A stretch of 64,000 nucleotides of DNA. It comes from Bryopsis sp. KO-2023. Its lineage: Eukaryota; Chlorophyta; Ulvophyceae; Bryopsidales; Bryopsidaceae. The DNA is taken from assembly GCA_030272585.1 (NCBI GenBank), contig BSYQ01000016.1:1302001-1366000 (forward strand), written 5' to 3'. Below, piece by piece: positions 1-8,143 of this stretch. The notes beneath the pieces were generated by a model. It was given only the letters and a program-made list of their open reading frames with translations. It was not told the origin of the DNA and searched no databases. The first letter of the stretch is position 1, and each line of letters starts with the position of its first letter. Both the position numbers and the translations under genes were made by a program.

Positions 1-2121
1 TATCGTAAGTTCATTCCTGAGTTCGCTAGAATTGCGAGTCCCTTGACAGATCTGACGAAGAAAGATACTGTTTGGGAATGGGGATCGAACCAGCGCAAAG
101 CCTATAACGAACTTAAGGATCGGATTAGCCGTGCACCGATTCTACTCCTTCCTGATCCGGCGAAAGAATACACCGTGATAACGGATGCATCCGGAACTGC
201 GTATGGAGCAGTTCTGACCCAGGACCACGGGAAAGGTTTGCAACCTATTGCTTACCTTTCTAGACGATTAAAACCAGCTGAAACGCGATACTCCGCATAC
301 GAGCGGGAGCTGGGGGCGATAGCTTATGCTCTAGCCCAATGGCGACATTATCTCGAGGGATGCCATGGGGGTGTGACGGTGTTGACAGACCACAAACCCA
401 TCACCCACTTCATGACCCAGGCAACTTTGTCGCGGACCCAAACCCGGTGGATGAGGTCAGGGTTTTTCGATTCCATAGGTCCAAAAATCGTCTACATCCA
501 GGGAAAAGCCAACGTATTGGCAGATGCATTATCCCGGAGCCTTCCAGGTCAGCCGGACCAAATAAAAAACCTCTCCACTTGGGAAGTGGCAGAGAAGGAC
601 ACATGGAAAGAGGCTTTGAGAAGCGACACAAAACTCAAGCCTATTTTCGAGAAAATGGAACGAGGGGTTTCTCCGCAGTATCAACTTGAGGACGGTTTTC
701 TGTATTATACCAGAACAGAAACATGTCCAAGTTTACTTGTGGTCCCCGAGGACTTTCAAAAACGGATTTTGGAGGAGCACCATGACGTGCCAAGTGCCGG
801 ACATGTTGGAGCAGACCGCATGACCGAGGTACTTACCCGCAACTACTGGTGGAAAGGCGTTGGGCTAGACATCAAGACATACGTGAAAACGTGTCCAACA
901 TGTCAGCTTAACAAATCGGACTTGCAACGACAGAAAGGTCTTTTGCAGCCGTTGCCGATTCCAGACCAGAAATGGGAACAGATCACGACGGATCTCGTTA
1001 CCGACCTACCGTCTTCCCATGGCTTCACTGCAATCGCTGTCTTTGTAGACCGATTGACGAAGTATGCGAGGTTTGTACCCTGCAACAAGACTATCACGGC
1101 GCCGGAATACGCCAAGCTGTTCGTGGAGAACATATACAAGCATTACGGACTACCTAAAGTAATAGTTTCGGATCGGGACCCAAGGTTCACAAGTCTTTTC
1201 TGGACCTCCCTTTTCAAACTTTTAGGTACCCAACTCCGAATGAGTACTGCATACCATCCTCAGACGGATGGGCAGTCGGAAGTCACAATTCGGGTGTTGG
1301 AGGATTTCTTACGTCCGTACGTGGAACGGTATCCAGACCGTTGGGTGGATTATTTGCCGACGGCTGAGTTTGCCGCAAATAATTCACGGAATGTCTCCAC
1401 CGGCTACGCGCCAGCCCACTTGTTATATGGACAGAACATGGGGCAGATAGTTGTTGCAAGAAAAGGAGTTCGAACGGGAGAGCAATCGGAAATGGCGGCT
1501 GAGATGGTTCGTAACATGAACGAACAAATGCGAATGGCGAAAGCTAAATACGCAGAAGCACAGACTCGTATGTGCAACTCAGCAAACAAACGTCGCAGGG
1601 AGGTGAACTTTCAGGTTGGAGATGAAGTGCTCGTTAAAAGCAAGTTTATTCCCCTTGCTTCACTCCAGAGAATTCCGCCGAAAATTCGCCGACGCTTTGT
1701 TGGACCTTTCCGGGTGACAAGCCGTATTGGGGCTGTTGCCTATCGACTCGAACTACCGGAGCACTGGACAATCCACTCGACTTTTCACGTGTCGAAGCTG
1801 AAGGCTTACTCTCGACTTGATGACGATCAGCGAGAGATAGAAGTTCCAGGGGGGGAACTAGTGGATGGAACCATCGAGTTCGAGGTCGAACGCATCCTCA
1901 GAGACCGGGGCACTACTCGAAAGGAGTACCTGATTCTGTGGAAGGGTTACGACTTGATGGAAGCCACCTGGGAGCCAGAGAGCCACCTGGCCAATGCTCA
2001 GGACTTGCTCAAGGAATACTTAGCCAACAAACCGGAGAGTAAACAACCGACCCAGTCTAAGGAAAAGACTACGGAAAAGACTAAGAAAAAGACTAAGACC
2101 CAACGGAGAACCCGAACCTAA
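1..2121 (+). CDS. pol: Pol polyprotein, C-terminal part (RNase H, integrase, chromodomain), 5' partial
   Basis: The frame is open from base 1 to TAA at 2119-2121 (706 residues). It starts just after the reverse transcriptase core, in the YRKFIPEF segment. RNase H: catalytic Asp near residue 62 in TDASG, then YERELGAIAYAL, TDHKP and ANVLADALSR. Integrase: HHCC zinc finger with His260/261 and CPTC at 298-301. The DDE triad is Asp331, Asp391 and Glu427, with 35 residues between the last two, as in retroviral-type integrases. A GPF/Y-like module follows, then a chromodomain around 626-675 (EFEVERIL, LILWKGY, TWEPESHL). The C-terminus is Lys/Thr-rich. Integrase inserts the element cDNA; chromodomains of this group are thought to guide insertion through chromatin. 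No internal ATG need be the start, because this is the tail of a polyprotein. Confidence 0.95.
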   Translation, partial: YRKFIPEFARIASPLTDLTKKDTVWEWGSNQRKAYNELKDRISRAPILLLPDPAKEYTVITDASGTAYGAVLTQDHGKGLQPIAYLSRRLKPAETRYSAYERELGAIAYALAQWRHYLEGCHGGVTVLTDHKPITHFMTQATLSRTQTRWMRSGFFDSIGPKIVYIQGKANVLADALSRSLPGQPDQIKNLSTWEVAEKDTWKEALRSDTKLKPIFEKMERGVSPQYQLEDGFLYYTRTETCPSLLVVPEDFQKRILEEHHDVPSAGHVGADRMTEVLTRNYWWKGVGLDIKTYVKTCPTCQLNKSDLQRQKGLLQPLPIPDQKWEQITTDLVTDLPSSHGFTAIAVFVDRLTKYARFVPCNKTITAPEYAKLFVENIYKHYGLPKVIVSDRDPRFTSLFWTSLFKLLGTQLRMSTAYHPQTDGQSEVTIRVLEDFLRPYVERYPDRWVDYLPTAEFAANNSRNVSTGYAPAHLLYGQNMGQIVVARKGVRTGEQSEMAAEMVRNMNEQMRMAKAKYAEAQTRMCNSANKRRREVNFQVGDEVLVKSKFIPLASLQRIPPKIRRRFVGPFRVTSRIGAVAYRLELPEHWTIHSTFHVSKLKAYSRLDDDQREIEVPGGELVDGTIEFEVERILRDRGTTRKEYLILWKGYDLMEATWEPESHLANAQDLLKEYLANKPESKQPTQSKEKTTEKTKKKTKTQRRTRT

Positions 2122-3197
2122 GTAGGGGTCATGTCCACTCTGGTTAGTCTTTGCTTGATACTATCTTTCTCGCGAGAAGAGACATATTAAGTAAAGGAAG
2201 TCTACTTGGAGAACTATCCACAAAGGAATACCAAGCTGACTTGAGATAAAAACTGCCAAGCAGAACTTGTGGAAAAATCTGGAACAGATCCCAGTCTTTT
2301 CCTACGAACGGGTAGTACTTTTATCTATTGACCAGAACTACGACGGTTCGCAGAACGGGTCTAGGGTCAGTTCTACCTCCGGGGAGGCTCACTCAAAATA
2401 CAGGCCAAAACGCTTTTAGCGACCGATATCAAGGGATGGCGACATTGGATCAAGTGTTGGGTTAATGTCGACCTTGATTGTCAGGGACCTGGATTGCGAG
2501 TGGGACTGAGAGGATTTGAGCAAGGGAGAGTAAAATCAAACGGGCACAAACCCGCGAGTGAGGGCGATCCCAATAGGGCATTTCCTTCACTAAGGCGCAG
2601 AGCTCATACGCCTAACCGCTGGTACCCACAGCACTTGACAGGAGCACATGTATCATGGCCGTGGAGATGAACATGCCTGTGCCCTACCTTCCGGCAGAGT
2701 TGCCGGACGAACACTAGAACAGACATGGAGAAAAGACTGGAGCCAAGTCTAACGAAAAGACTAAAGAAACGTCCATGGAAAAGACTAACGACAGTCCATG
2801 GACCAGACGAGCGAAACGTCTCAAGACAAAATTGGAGACACGTCTGAAGGAAAAACTGGAGAAAAGTATGGGAACCGAATGGAGAAAAGCCAAGGAACGG
2901 AACAAGAGAAAGAACTGCCAACGGATGTGCAGTCCAAACTCGTGCCAGGAGCTGTCCGAGTTGCCAGCCAAACCAGAGACCACGACCAAGACAAATAGGA
3001 GGTTTTGTTTGGAGTTTTTCCTCGGGATTTGTTTGGGGTTTTTCATGGGGTTTGTTTGGGGTTTTGTTCCGGGTTTATTTTAGTTTTAGTTTCCTTTCTA
3101 GTTTGATATTTCTTTTCTTCTTTTCTTTCCTTTTCTTTCTTTTCTTTTCTATGTTCGTCACGGGTGTGGACACCCTCTCGAGGGGGGGTGGACGAGT
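2122..3197 (+). other. Untranslated tail of element 1 between pol and the 3' LTR
   Basis: These 1,076 bp follow the pol stop. The first 500 bp align by eye with 33022-33540 of element 2, but with many differences. The equivalent of ORF3 (1,758 bp in element 2) is absent. In its place, about 2640-2990 holds A-rich sequence with recurring GAAAAGACT motifs that resemble the coding end of pol. A 102-codon frame at 2775-3083 exists but has low complexity and no recognisable domain, so I do not call it. From 3000 the strand is rich in G and T runs, then polypyrimidine at about 3105-3151. The last part carries the hairpin GGGTGTGGACACCC (3162-3175) and the purine tract before the LTR. Confidence 0.7.
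3180..3196 (+). promoter_or_regulatory. Polypurine tract of element 1
   Basis: A purine run with seven consecutive G lies immediately before the 3' LTR, preceded by an inverted repeat at 3162-3175. The same arrangement is found in element 2 at 35648-35683. In LTR elements this tract resists RNase H and primes plus-strand DNA synthesis. The call rests on position and composition. Confidence 0.75.
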
Positions 3198-3363
3198 TGA
3201 TAGTAGTGGGCGTGGGTTTGATGGGGTATAGTACGATTAAGGGTAATGTGTACGACAATGTTTAAAGGGCTAGGGCCCTTCCTGTAAAAATTATTCTTGC
3301 TAGTAACCTGTAGCTTCCCTAAGGGGGAGCGCCTGTGTTTCGAAGGCCTTAGGGCCTATATCA
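3198..3363 (+). repeat. 3' LTR of element 1 (166 bp)
   Basis: It begins TGATAG and ends TATATCA, giving TG...CA ends with a TGATA/TATCA inverted repeat as in element 2. It shares with the LTR of element 2 the opening TGATAGTAG, a central GGGCCCT block and the following TGTAAAAATTA stretch, but lacks the CT/GT microsatellite and differs elsewhere. Near its 3' end it has a short hairpin (AGGCC...GGCCT) in the same place as the GGGGTC...GACCCC hairpin of the element 2 LTR. Confidence 0.9.
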
Positions 3364-3368
3364 GCAAC
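3364..3368. other. Right copy of the probable target-site duplication of element 1 (GCAAC), the first 5 bases of a 5S gene
   Basis: Right after the LTR comes GCAACACGTTTG, which in every intact copy is the 5' end of a minus-strand 5S gene and its upstream flank. GCAAC on the plus strand is GTTGC, nucleotides +1 to +5 of 5S. The next 5S 5' end lies at 3561, exactly 193 bp further. The matching left copy should lie outside the window, so the duplication is inferred. Confidence 0.75.
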
Positions 3369-3445
3369 ACGTTTGAATGCCTCCGTCGAGGGCTTTTGTA
3401 CTCGTCCATCAAGCACATCCAAACCTCCAAATCAAAAATAATCAA

Positions 3446-4140
3446 GTTGCCCCCGCCGGATTTCCTGAGACATCCCTGATCTCGGTACTGATCGGCCCCA
3501 ATCGTGCTTGATTGGCGAGTTCGGAAGGGATCGCATGTTTTCACGATGGTATGAGGGCAACACGTTTGAATGCCTCCGTCGAGGGCTTTTGTACTCGTCC
3601 ATCAAGCACATCCATACCTCCAAATCGAAAATAATCAAGTTGCCCCCGCCGGATTTCCTGAGACATCCCTGATCTCGGTACTGATCGGCCCCAATCGTGC
3701 TTGATTGGCGAGTTTGGAAGGGATCGCATGTTTTCACGATGGTATGAGGGCAACACGTTTGAATGCCTCCGTCGAGGGCTTTTGTACTCGTCCATCAAGC
3801 ACATCCAAACCTCCAAATCAAAAATAATCAAGTTGCCCCCGCCGGATTTCCTGAGACATCCCTGATCTCGGTACTGATCGGCCCCAATCGTGCTTGATTG
3901 GCGAGTTCGGAAGGGATCGCATGTTTTCACGATGGTATGAGGGCAACACGTTTGAATGCCTCCGTCGAGGGCTTTTGTACTCGTCCATCAAGCACATCCA
4001 TACCTCCAAATCCAAAATAATCAAGTTGCCCCCGCCGGATTTCCTGAGACATCCCTGATCTCGGTACTGATCGGCCCCAATCGTGCTTGATTGGCGAGTT
4101 TGGAAGGGATCGCATGTTTTCACGATGGTATGAGGGCAAC
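3446..4140 (-). rRNA. 5S rRNA: 5S rRNA cluster 0: four 116-bp genes
   Basis: The genes lie at 3446-3561, 3639-3754, 3832-3947 and 4025-4140, transcribed leftward. The minus strand starts GTTGCCCTC and ends GGGGGCAAC, closing helix I. Helix II (AUCGUG with CACGAU), the GAUCCCUUCCGAACUC loop of helix III, and helix IV (CCGAGA with UCUCAGG) are all present. The internal control region reads AAGCACGAUUGGGGC and later GGGAUGUCUCAGGAAAUCC, recognisable as box A and box C of 5S. After each 3' end comes UUGAUUAUUUUU or a similar T run, a Pol III terminator. The copies at 3639 and 4025 carry one substitution beside GAACUC. 5S RNA is a structural part of the large ribosomal subunit. Its sequence is divergent, but the fold argues for function. 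Confidence 0.93.
3562..3593 (-). promoter_or_regulatory. Conserved 5S upstream region (-1 to -32), representative copy
   Basis: Reading upstream from the 5S start, about 32 bp are kept between the internal 77-bp spacers and the otherwise unrelated DNA beyond each cluster: ATNCAAACGT next to the gene, CCTC/GAGG around -10 to -22, and TACAAAAG (or TACGAAAG) at -32 to -25. The last motif sits where TATA-like elements of Pol III genes lie in plants and fission yeast. Every 5S copy in the window has this block. The function is inferred from conservation and position. Confidence 0.6.
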
Positions 4141-5432
4141 ACGTTTGCATGCCTCCGTCGGGGGCTTTCGTAGCCGTTTCTCGGGCTCGCAACTTGCAAC
4201 TTGCGAGTCGCAAGCAATTCGTTCTTTCAATGATTCGTGCTTTTCTTGTTGAATCGTTTTTTAAGGATGGAATTGACAATGCATTAAAACGTTATACTTT
4301 TGGGTCCCTTGAATTCGAGCTGATTGGAGGGATTGTCCTTTTTGGGTTTAGGTTTGGCGACGTGGTTTGACTTCTCACGAGTGGCTGAGTGTGCGCCAGT
4401 GAGGGCGAGCGTCTGGGTGAGTGTGGCACGTGGGTGGGTGAAATTGTGCGGGTCAGCACGTGGGGGAGCGTGCGACGGGGACAGAGTGGAAGGGTGGGCG
4501 TGTGTGGGCGTGTGGTGGGTGAGTCAGCGCGCGGGCGAGCGCGTCAGTGCTGCAACGAAAGGACTTGGGAGGAGTTGCGTTTCTTTTTTTGTGTGTGTGG
4601 CAACGGAGTGCTCCGATCGTGGGGTGCTGGTGGGCCACCAGTGGTGGCGTTCCTGGGTTCAAGCGCGCCCTTGGTGGATGATCCGATCAGGTAATTTGGG
4701 ATTATCGACGTGATCTTTCTCGGGAGAAAAAAGGGAGAGAGGGTTGGAAAAAAAACGGCCAAGCGAGAAGGGGACAAAAAAAAAGAGGGAGGAAAAAAGG
4801 AAGAGAAAGGTCCAAAGAAAAGTTTTCGATTCCAAAGGGAAGAAACAACTCTTTCGGAATAATAGAATAAACGAGAAAAAAAAAAAAAAAAAAAAAATTT
4901 TTTTTGGAGAGGAACGAAAGAGAAGAAAAAACGAACGAAAAAAAAAGTACCGAAAAAAACAGACGGAAACAACATGTTTTTTTTCATAGAAAAAGAAAAT
5001 GGGTACAAAAAATTGTTTCAAAAACCAGAAAGTTTGATTAAAAAGAAGAAGAAAATCGATCTCTTCGATAAAACACGAAAAAAAGTTGGAAACTTCAAAG
5101 AAACACAAAAACCCATGAAAAACGAGCAACTCTTTTTACACGACAATCCGGGAAACAAAATCGTAATTTATCCCTAGTACATCGAAAGCTCAACACCCGA
5201 AAGTCGCAACGATGAAAAACCTCGAAACCACTCCTGACGACCACCGAACACCCTTCGCAATTCTTGGGGCAACCTCGTTCCCGCGCGCGAGGGCACTTGC
5301 GTTCCGTGGCTTCCCGCTACCTTCCAAACTCTACAACGCTCCGTAACTTTCCGATCGTTGCTCCGTTGGATTCGCGGCACGGACCGTCCCAATCCGTATC
5401 GAAAATTCCTTCCCTCTTTACGTCCTCCACCT
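4141..5432. repeat. Array spacer 0 between 5S cluster 0 and tRNA-Glu (representative description)
   Basis: These 1,292 bp contain no gene I can support. In order: the 5S upstream block; AT-rich DNA to 4370; about 300 bp of G/T-rich plus strand with many GGG runs (4380-4680), including two overlapping perfect palindromes at 4627-4641 and 4634-4648; a purine-rich plus strand (4717-5130) with an A22T8 tract at 4876-4905; then mixed sequence with ACGGACCGT at 5379-5387, 46-54 bp before tRNA-Glu. Short frames through this region are homopolymer-driven and overlap on both strands. This first copy differs from all others by an extra block of about 20 bp near 4190-4210, made of repeated CAACTTG-like motifs. 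Confidence 0.9.
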
Positions 5433-5504
5433 TCCGTCGTAGTCTAGGTGGTCAGGACATGTGGCTCTCACCCACAAGACCCGGGTTCGAGTCCCGGCGA
5501 CGGA
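5433..5504 (+). tRNA. trnE-CUC: tRNA-Glu (CUC), unit 1
   Basis: The 72-nt cloverleaf has acceptor TCCGTCG pairing with CGACGGA, D stem GTCT/GGAC, anticodon stem TGTGG/CCACA with loop CTCTCAC (anticodon CTC), 4-nt variable region and T arm CCGGG-TTCGAGT-CCCGG. A and B boxes are intact and CCA is not encoded. It reads GAG codons. No run of four T follows closely; only TCTTTCTTTC lies just downstream, a weak non-canonical Pol III terminator. It faces tRNA-Gly tail to tail across 58 bp. Confidence 0.97.
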
Positions 5505-5562
5505 AAGGGTCTTTCTTTCGGAGGAGCTCAAGTACCCACGTATCGACCGATAGTCGTTTGAT

Positions 5563-5633
5563 GCGTTGTCCGGGAGTCGAACCCGGGTCCCTTGCTTGGA
5601 AGGCAAGTATCCTAACCGTTGGACTAACAACGC
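5563..5633 (-). tRNA. trnG-UCC: tRNA-Gly (UCC), unit 1
   Basis: On the minus strand the 71-nt cloverleaf has acceptor GCGTTGT pairing with ACAACGC, D stem GTCC/GGAT, anticodon stem CTTGC/GCAAG with loop CTTCCAA (anticodon TCC), 4-nt variable region and T arm CCGGG-TTCGACT-CCCGG. It reads GGA and probably GGG. It lies 73 bp beyond the 3' end of the nearest 5S gene on the same strand. No T4 run is found downstream until past the convergent tRNA-Glu, at the GGAATTTTCG site (5401-5410). Confidence 0.97.
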
Positions 5634-5706
5634 CACGTAGTGGGGGAGAAAATCCACTTGCGAAACCAAGCACGGACCGTTTTCGGAGAAAAACGAAAAC
5701 GATCAA

Positions 5707-6594
5707 GTTGCCCCCGCCGGATTTCCTGAGACATCCCTGATCTCGGTACTGATCGGCCCCAATCGTGCTTGATTGGCGAGTTCGGAAGGGATCGCATGTT
5801 TTCATGATGGTATGAGGGCAACACGTTTGAATGCCTCCGTCGAGGGCTTTTGTACTCGTTCATCAAGCACATCCATACCTCCAAATCGAAAATAATCAAG
5901 TTGCCCCCGCCGGATTTCCTGAGACATCCCTGATCTCGGTACTGATCGGCCCCAATCGTGCTTGATTGGCGAGTTCGGAAGGGATCGCATGTTTTCACGA
6001 TGGTATGAGGGCAACACGTTTGAATGCCTCCGTCGAGGGCTTTTGTACTCGTCCATCAAGCACATCCAAACCTCCAAATCAAAAATAATCAAGTTGCCCC
6101 CGCCGGATTTCCTGAGACATCCCTGATCTCGGTACTGATCGGCCCCAATCGTGCTTGATTGGCGAGTTCGGAAGGGATCGCATGTTTTCACGATGGTATG
6201 AGGGCAACACGTTTGAATGCCTCCATCGAGGGCTTTTGTACTCGTCCATCAATCACATCCAAACCTCCAAATCAAAAATAATCAAGTTGCCCCCGCCGGA
6301 TTTCCTGAGACATCCCTGATCTCGGTACTGATCGGCCCCAATCGTGCTTGATTGGCGAGTTCGGAAGGGATCGCATGTTTTCACGATGGTATGAGGGCAA
6401 CACGTTTGAATGCCTCCGTCGAGGGCTTTTGTACTCGTCCATCAAGCACATCCATACCTCCAAATCCAAAAAAATCAAGTTGCCCCCGCCGGATTTCCTG
6501 AGACATCCCTGATCTCGGTACTGATCGGCCCCAATCGTGCTTGATTGGCGAGTTCGGAAGGGATCGCATGTTTTCACGATGGTATGAGGGCAAC
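5707..6594 (-). rRNA. 5S rRNA: 5S rRNA cluster 1: five genes
   Basis: The genes lie at 5707-5822, 5900-6015, 6093-6208, 6286-6401 and 6479-6594, each 116 bp with 77-bp spacers. The copy nearest tRNA-Gly (5707) has AUCAUG instead of AUCGUG in helix II, giving an A opposite C; this variant marks the tRNA-proximal 5S of every unit. The terminator of that copy is CGTTTTCGTTTTT, while the rightmost copy has a T7 run. Confidence 0.93.
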
Positions 6595-7307
6595 ACGTTT
6601 GTATGCCTCCGTCGGGGGCTTTCGTAGCCGTTTCTCGGGCTCGCAAGCAATTAGTCTTTCAATGATTCGTGCTTTTCTTGTTGAATCGTTTTTTAAGGAT
6701 GGAATTGACAATGCATTAAAACGTTATACTTTTGGGTCCCTTGAATTCGAGCTGATTGGAGGGATTGTCCTTTTTGGGTTTAGGTTTGGCGACGTGGTTT
6801 GACTTCTCACGAGTGGCTGAGTGTGCGCCAGTGAGGGCGAGCGTCTGGGTGAGTGTGGCACGTGGGTGGGTGAAATTGTGCGGGTCAGCACGTGGGGGAG
6901 CGTGCGACGGGGACAGAGTGGAAGGGTGGGCGTGTGTGGGCGTGTGGTGGGTGAGTCAGCGCGCGGGCGAGCGCGTCAGTGCTGCAACGAAAGGACTTGG
7001 GAGGAGTTGCGTTTCTTTTTTTGTGTGTGTGGCAACGGAGTGCTCCGATCGTGGGGTGCTGGTGGGCCACCAGTGGTGGCGTTCCTGGGTTCAAGCGCGC
7101 CCTTGGTGGATGATCCGATCAGGTAATTTGGGATTATCGACGTGATCTTTCTCGGGAGAAAAAAGGGAGAGAGGGTTGGAAAAAAAACGGCCAAGCGAGA
7201 AGGGGACAAAAAAAAAGAGGGAGGAAAAAAGGAAGAGAAAGGTCCAAAGAAAAGTTTTCGATTCCAAAGGGAAGAAACAACTCTTTCGGAATAATAGAAT
7301 AAACGAG

Positions 7308-7339
<32 letters not shown>

Positions 7340-7869
7340 TTTTGGAGAGGAACGAAAGAGAAGAAAAAACGAACGAAAAAAAAAGTACCGAAAAAAACAG
7401 ACGGAAACAACATGTTTTTTTTCATAGAAAAAGAAAATGGGTACAAAAAATTGTTTCAAAAACCAGAAAGTTTGATTAAAAAGAAGAAGAAAATCGATCT
7501 CTTCGATAAAACACGAAAAAAAGTTGGAAACTTCAAAGAAACACAAAAACCCATGAAAAACGAGCAACTCTTTTTACACGACAATCCGGGAAACAAAATC
7601 GTAATTTATCCCTAGTACATCGAAAGCTCAACACCCGAAAGTCGCAACGATGAAAAACCTCGAAACCACTCCTGACGACCACCGAACACCCTTCGCAATT
7701 CTTGGGGCAACCTCGTTCCCGCGCGCGAGGGCACTTGCGTTCCGTGCTTCCCGCTACCTTCCAAACTCTACAACGCTCCGTAACTTTCCGATCGTTGCTC
7801 CGTTGGATTCGCGGCACGGACCGTCCCAATCCGTATCGAAAATTCCTTCCCTCTTTACGTCCTCCACCT
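6595..7869. repeat. Array spacer 1
   Basis: It has the same layout as spacer 0 without the extra 20-bp block: G/T-rich segment, double palindrome, purine-rich segment with A28T8, and tRNA upstream region. One G is missing in the CCGTGGCTTCCC stretch, a deletion shared only with spacer 2. No gene is supported. Confidence 0.9.
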
Positions 7870-7941
7870 TCCGTCGTAGTCTAGGTGGTCAGGACATGTG
7901 GCTCTCACCCACAAGACCCGGGTTCGAGTCCCGGCGACGGA
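7870..7941 (+). tRNA. trnE-CUC: tRNA-Glu (CUC), unit 2
   Basis: The sequence is the same as the 5433-5504 copy by eye, with intact acceptor, anticodon CTC and T arm. It starts 2,437 bp after the unit 1 copy. Confidence 0.97.
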
Positions 7942-7999
7942 AAGGGTCTTTCTTTCGGAGGAGCTCAAGTACCCACGTATCGACCGATAGTCGTTTGAT

Positions 8000-8070
8000 G
8001 CGTTGTCCGGGAGTCGAACCCGGGTCCCTTGCTTGGAAGGCAAGTATCCTAACCGTTGGACTAACAACGC
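8000..8070 (-). tRNA. trnG-UCC: tRNA-Gly (UCC), unit 2
   Basis: The sequence is the same as the 5563-5633 copy, convergent with tRNA-Glu across 58 bp. Confidence 0.97.
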
Positions 8071-8143
8071 CACGTAGTGGGGGAGAAAATCCACTTGCGA
8101 AACCAAGCACGGACCGTTTTCGGAGAAAAACGAAAACGATCAA

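Larger units (their letters stand above)
1..3363 (+). mobile_element. Ty3/gypsy chromovirus-type LTR retrotransposon, element 1 (3' part only)
   Basis: The window opens inside the pol gene of an LTR retrotransposon and runs through its 3' LTR. The order RNase H, integrase, chromodomain, untranslated tail, purine tract, LTR is that of Ty3/gypsy chromoviruses. The pol protein closely resembles that of element 2 (25169-35886), but the LTR and the tail have diverged strongly, so the two are related families or subfamilies rather than recent copies. The 5' LTR, gag and most of pol lie left of the window. No stop or frameshift is visible in the part present, so it may still be coding. The third ORF of element 2 is missing here. 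Confidence 0.95.

Noticed and set aside
2775..3083. 102-codon frame in the tail of element 1
   Set aside because: It is low-complexity, Lys-rich then Phe/Gly-rich from the G/T runs, with no similarity to ORF3 that I can see.
4273..4298. Bacterial-type promoter TTGACA ... TATACT
   Set aside because: The spacing is 14 bp and the DNA is clearly eukaryotic; chance match in AT-rich DNA.
4650..4672. tRNA-like B box (GGGTTCAAGCGC) in the spacer
   Set aside because: It lacks the conserved final C of the B box, and no A box or cloverleaf can be drawn around it.
4688..4905. Possible SL RNA or U1-like gene (CAG-GTAATTTGGG donor-like site, later AATTTTTTTTGG Sm-like site)
   Set aside because: The two motifs are more than 200 bp apart, no leader exon or promoter is evident, and the T run varies from 5 to 8. 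No U1, U2, U4, U5 or U6 core was recognised in the spacer.
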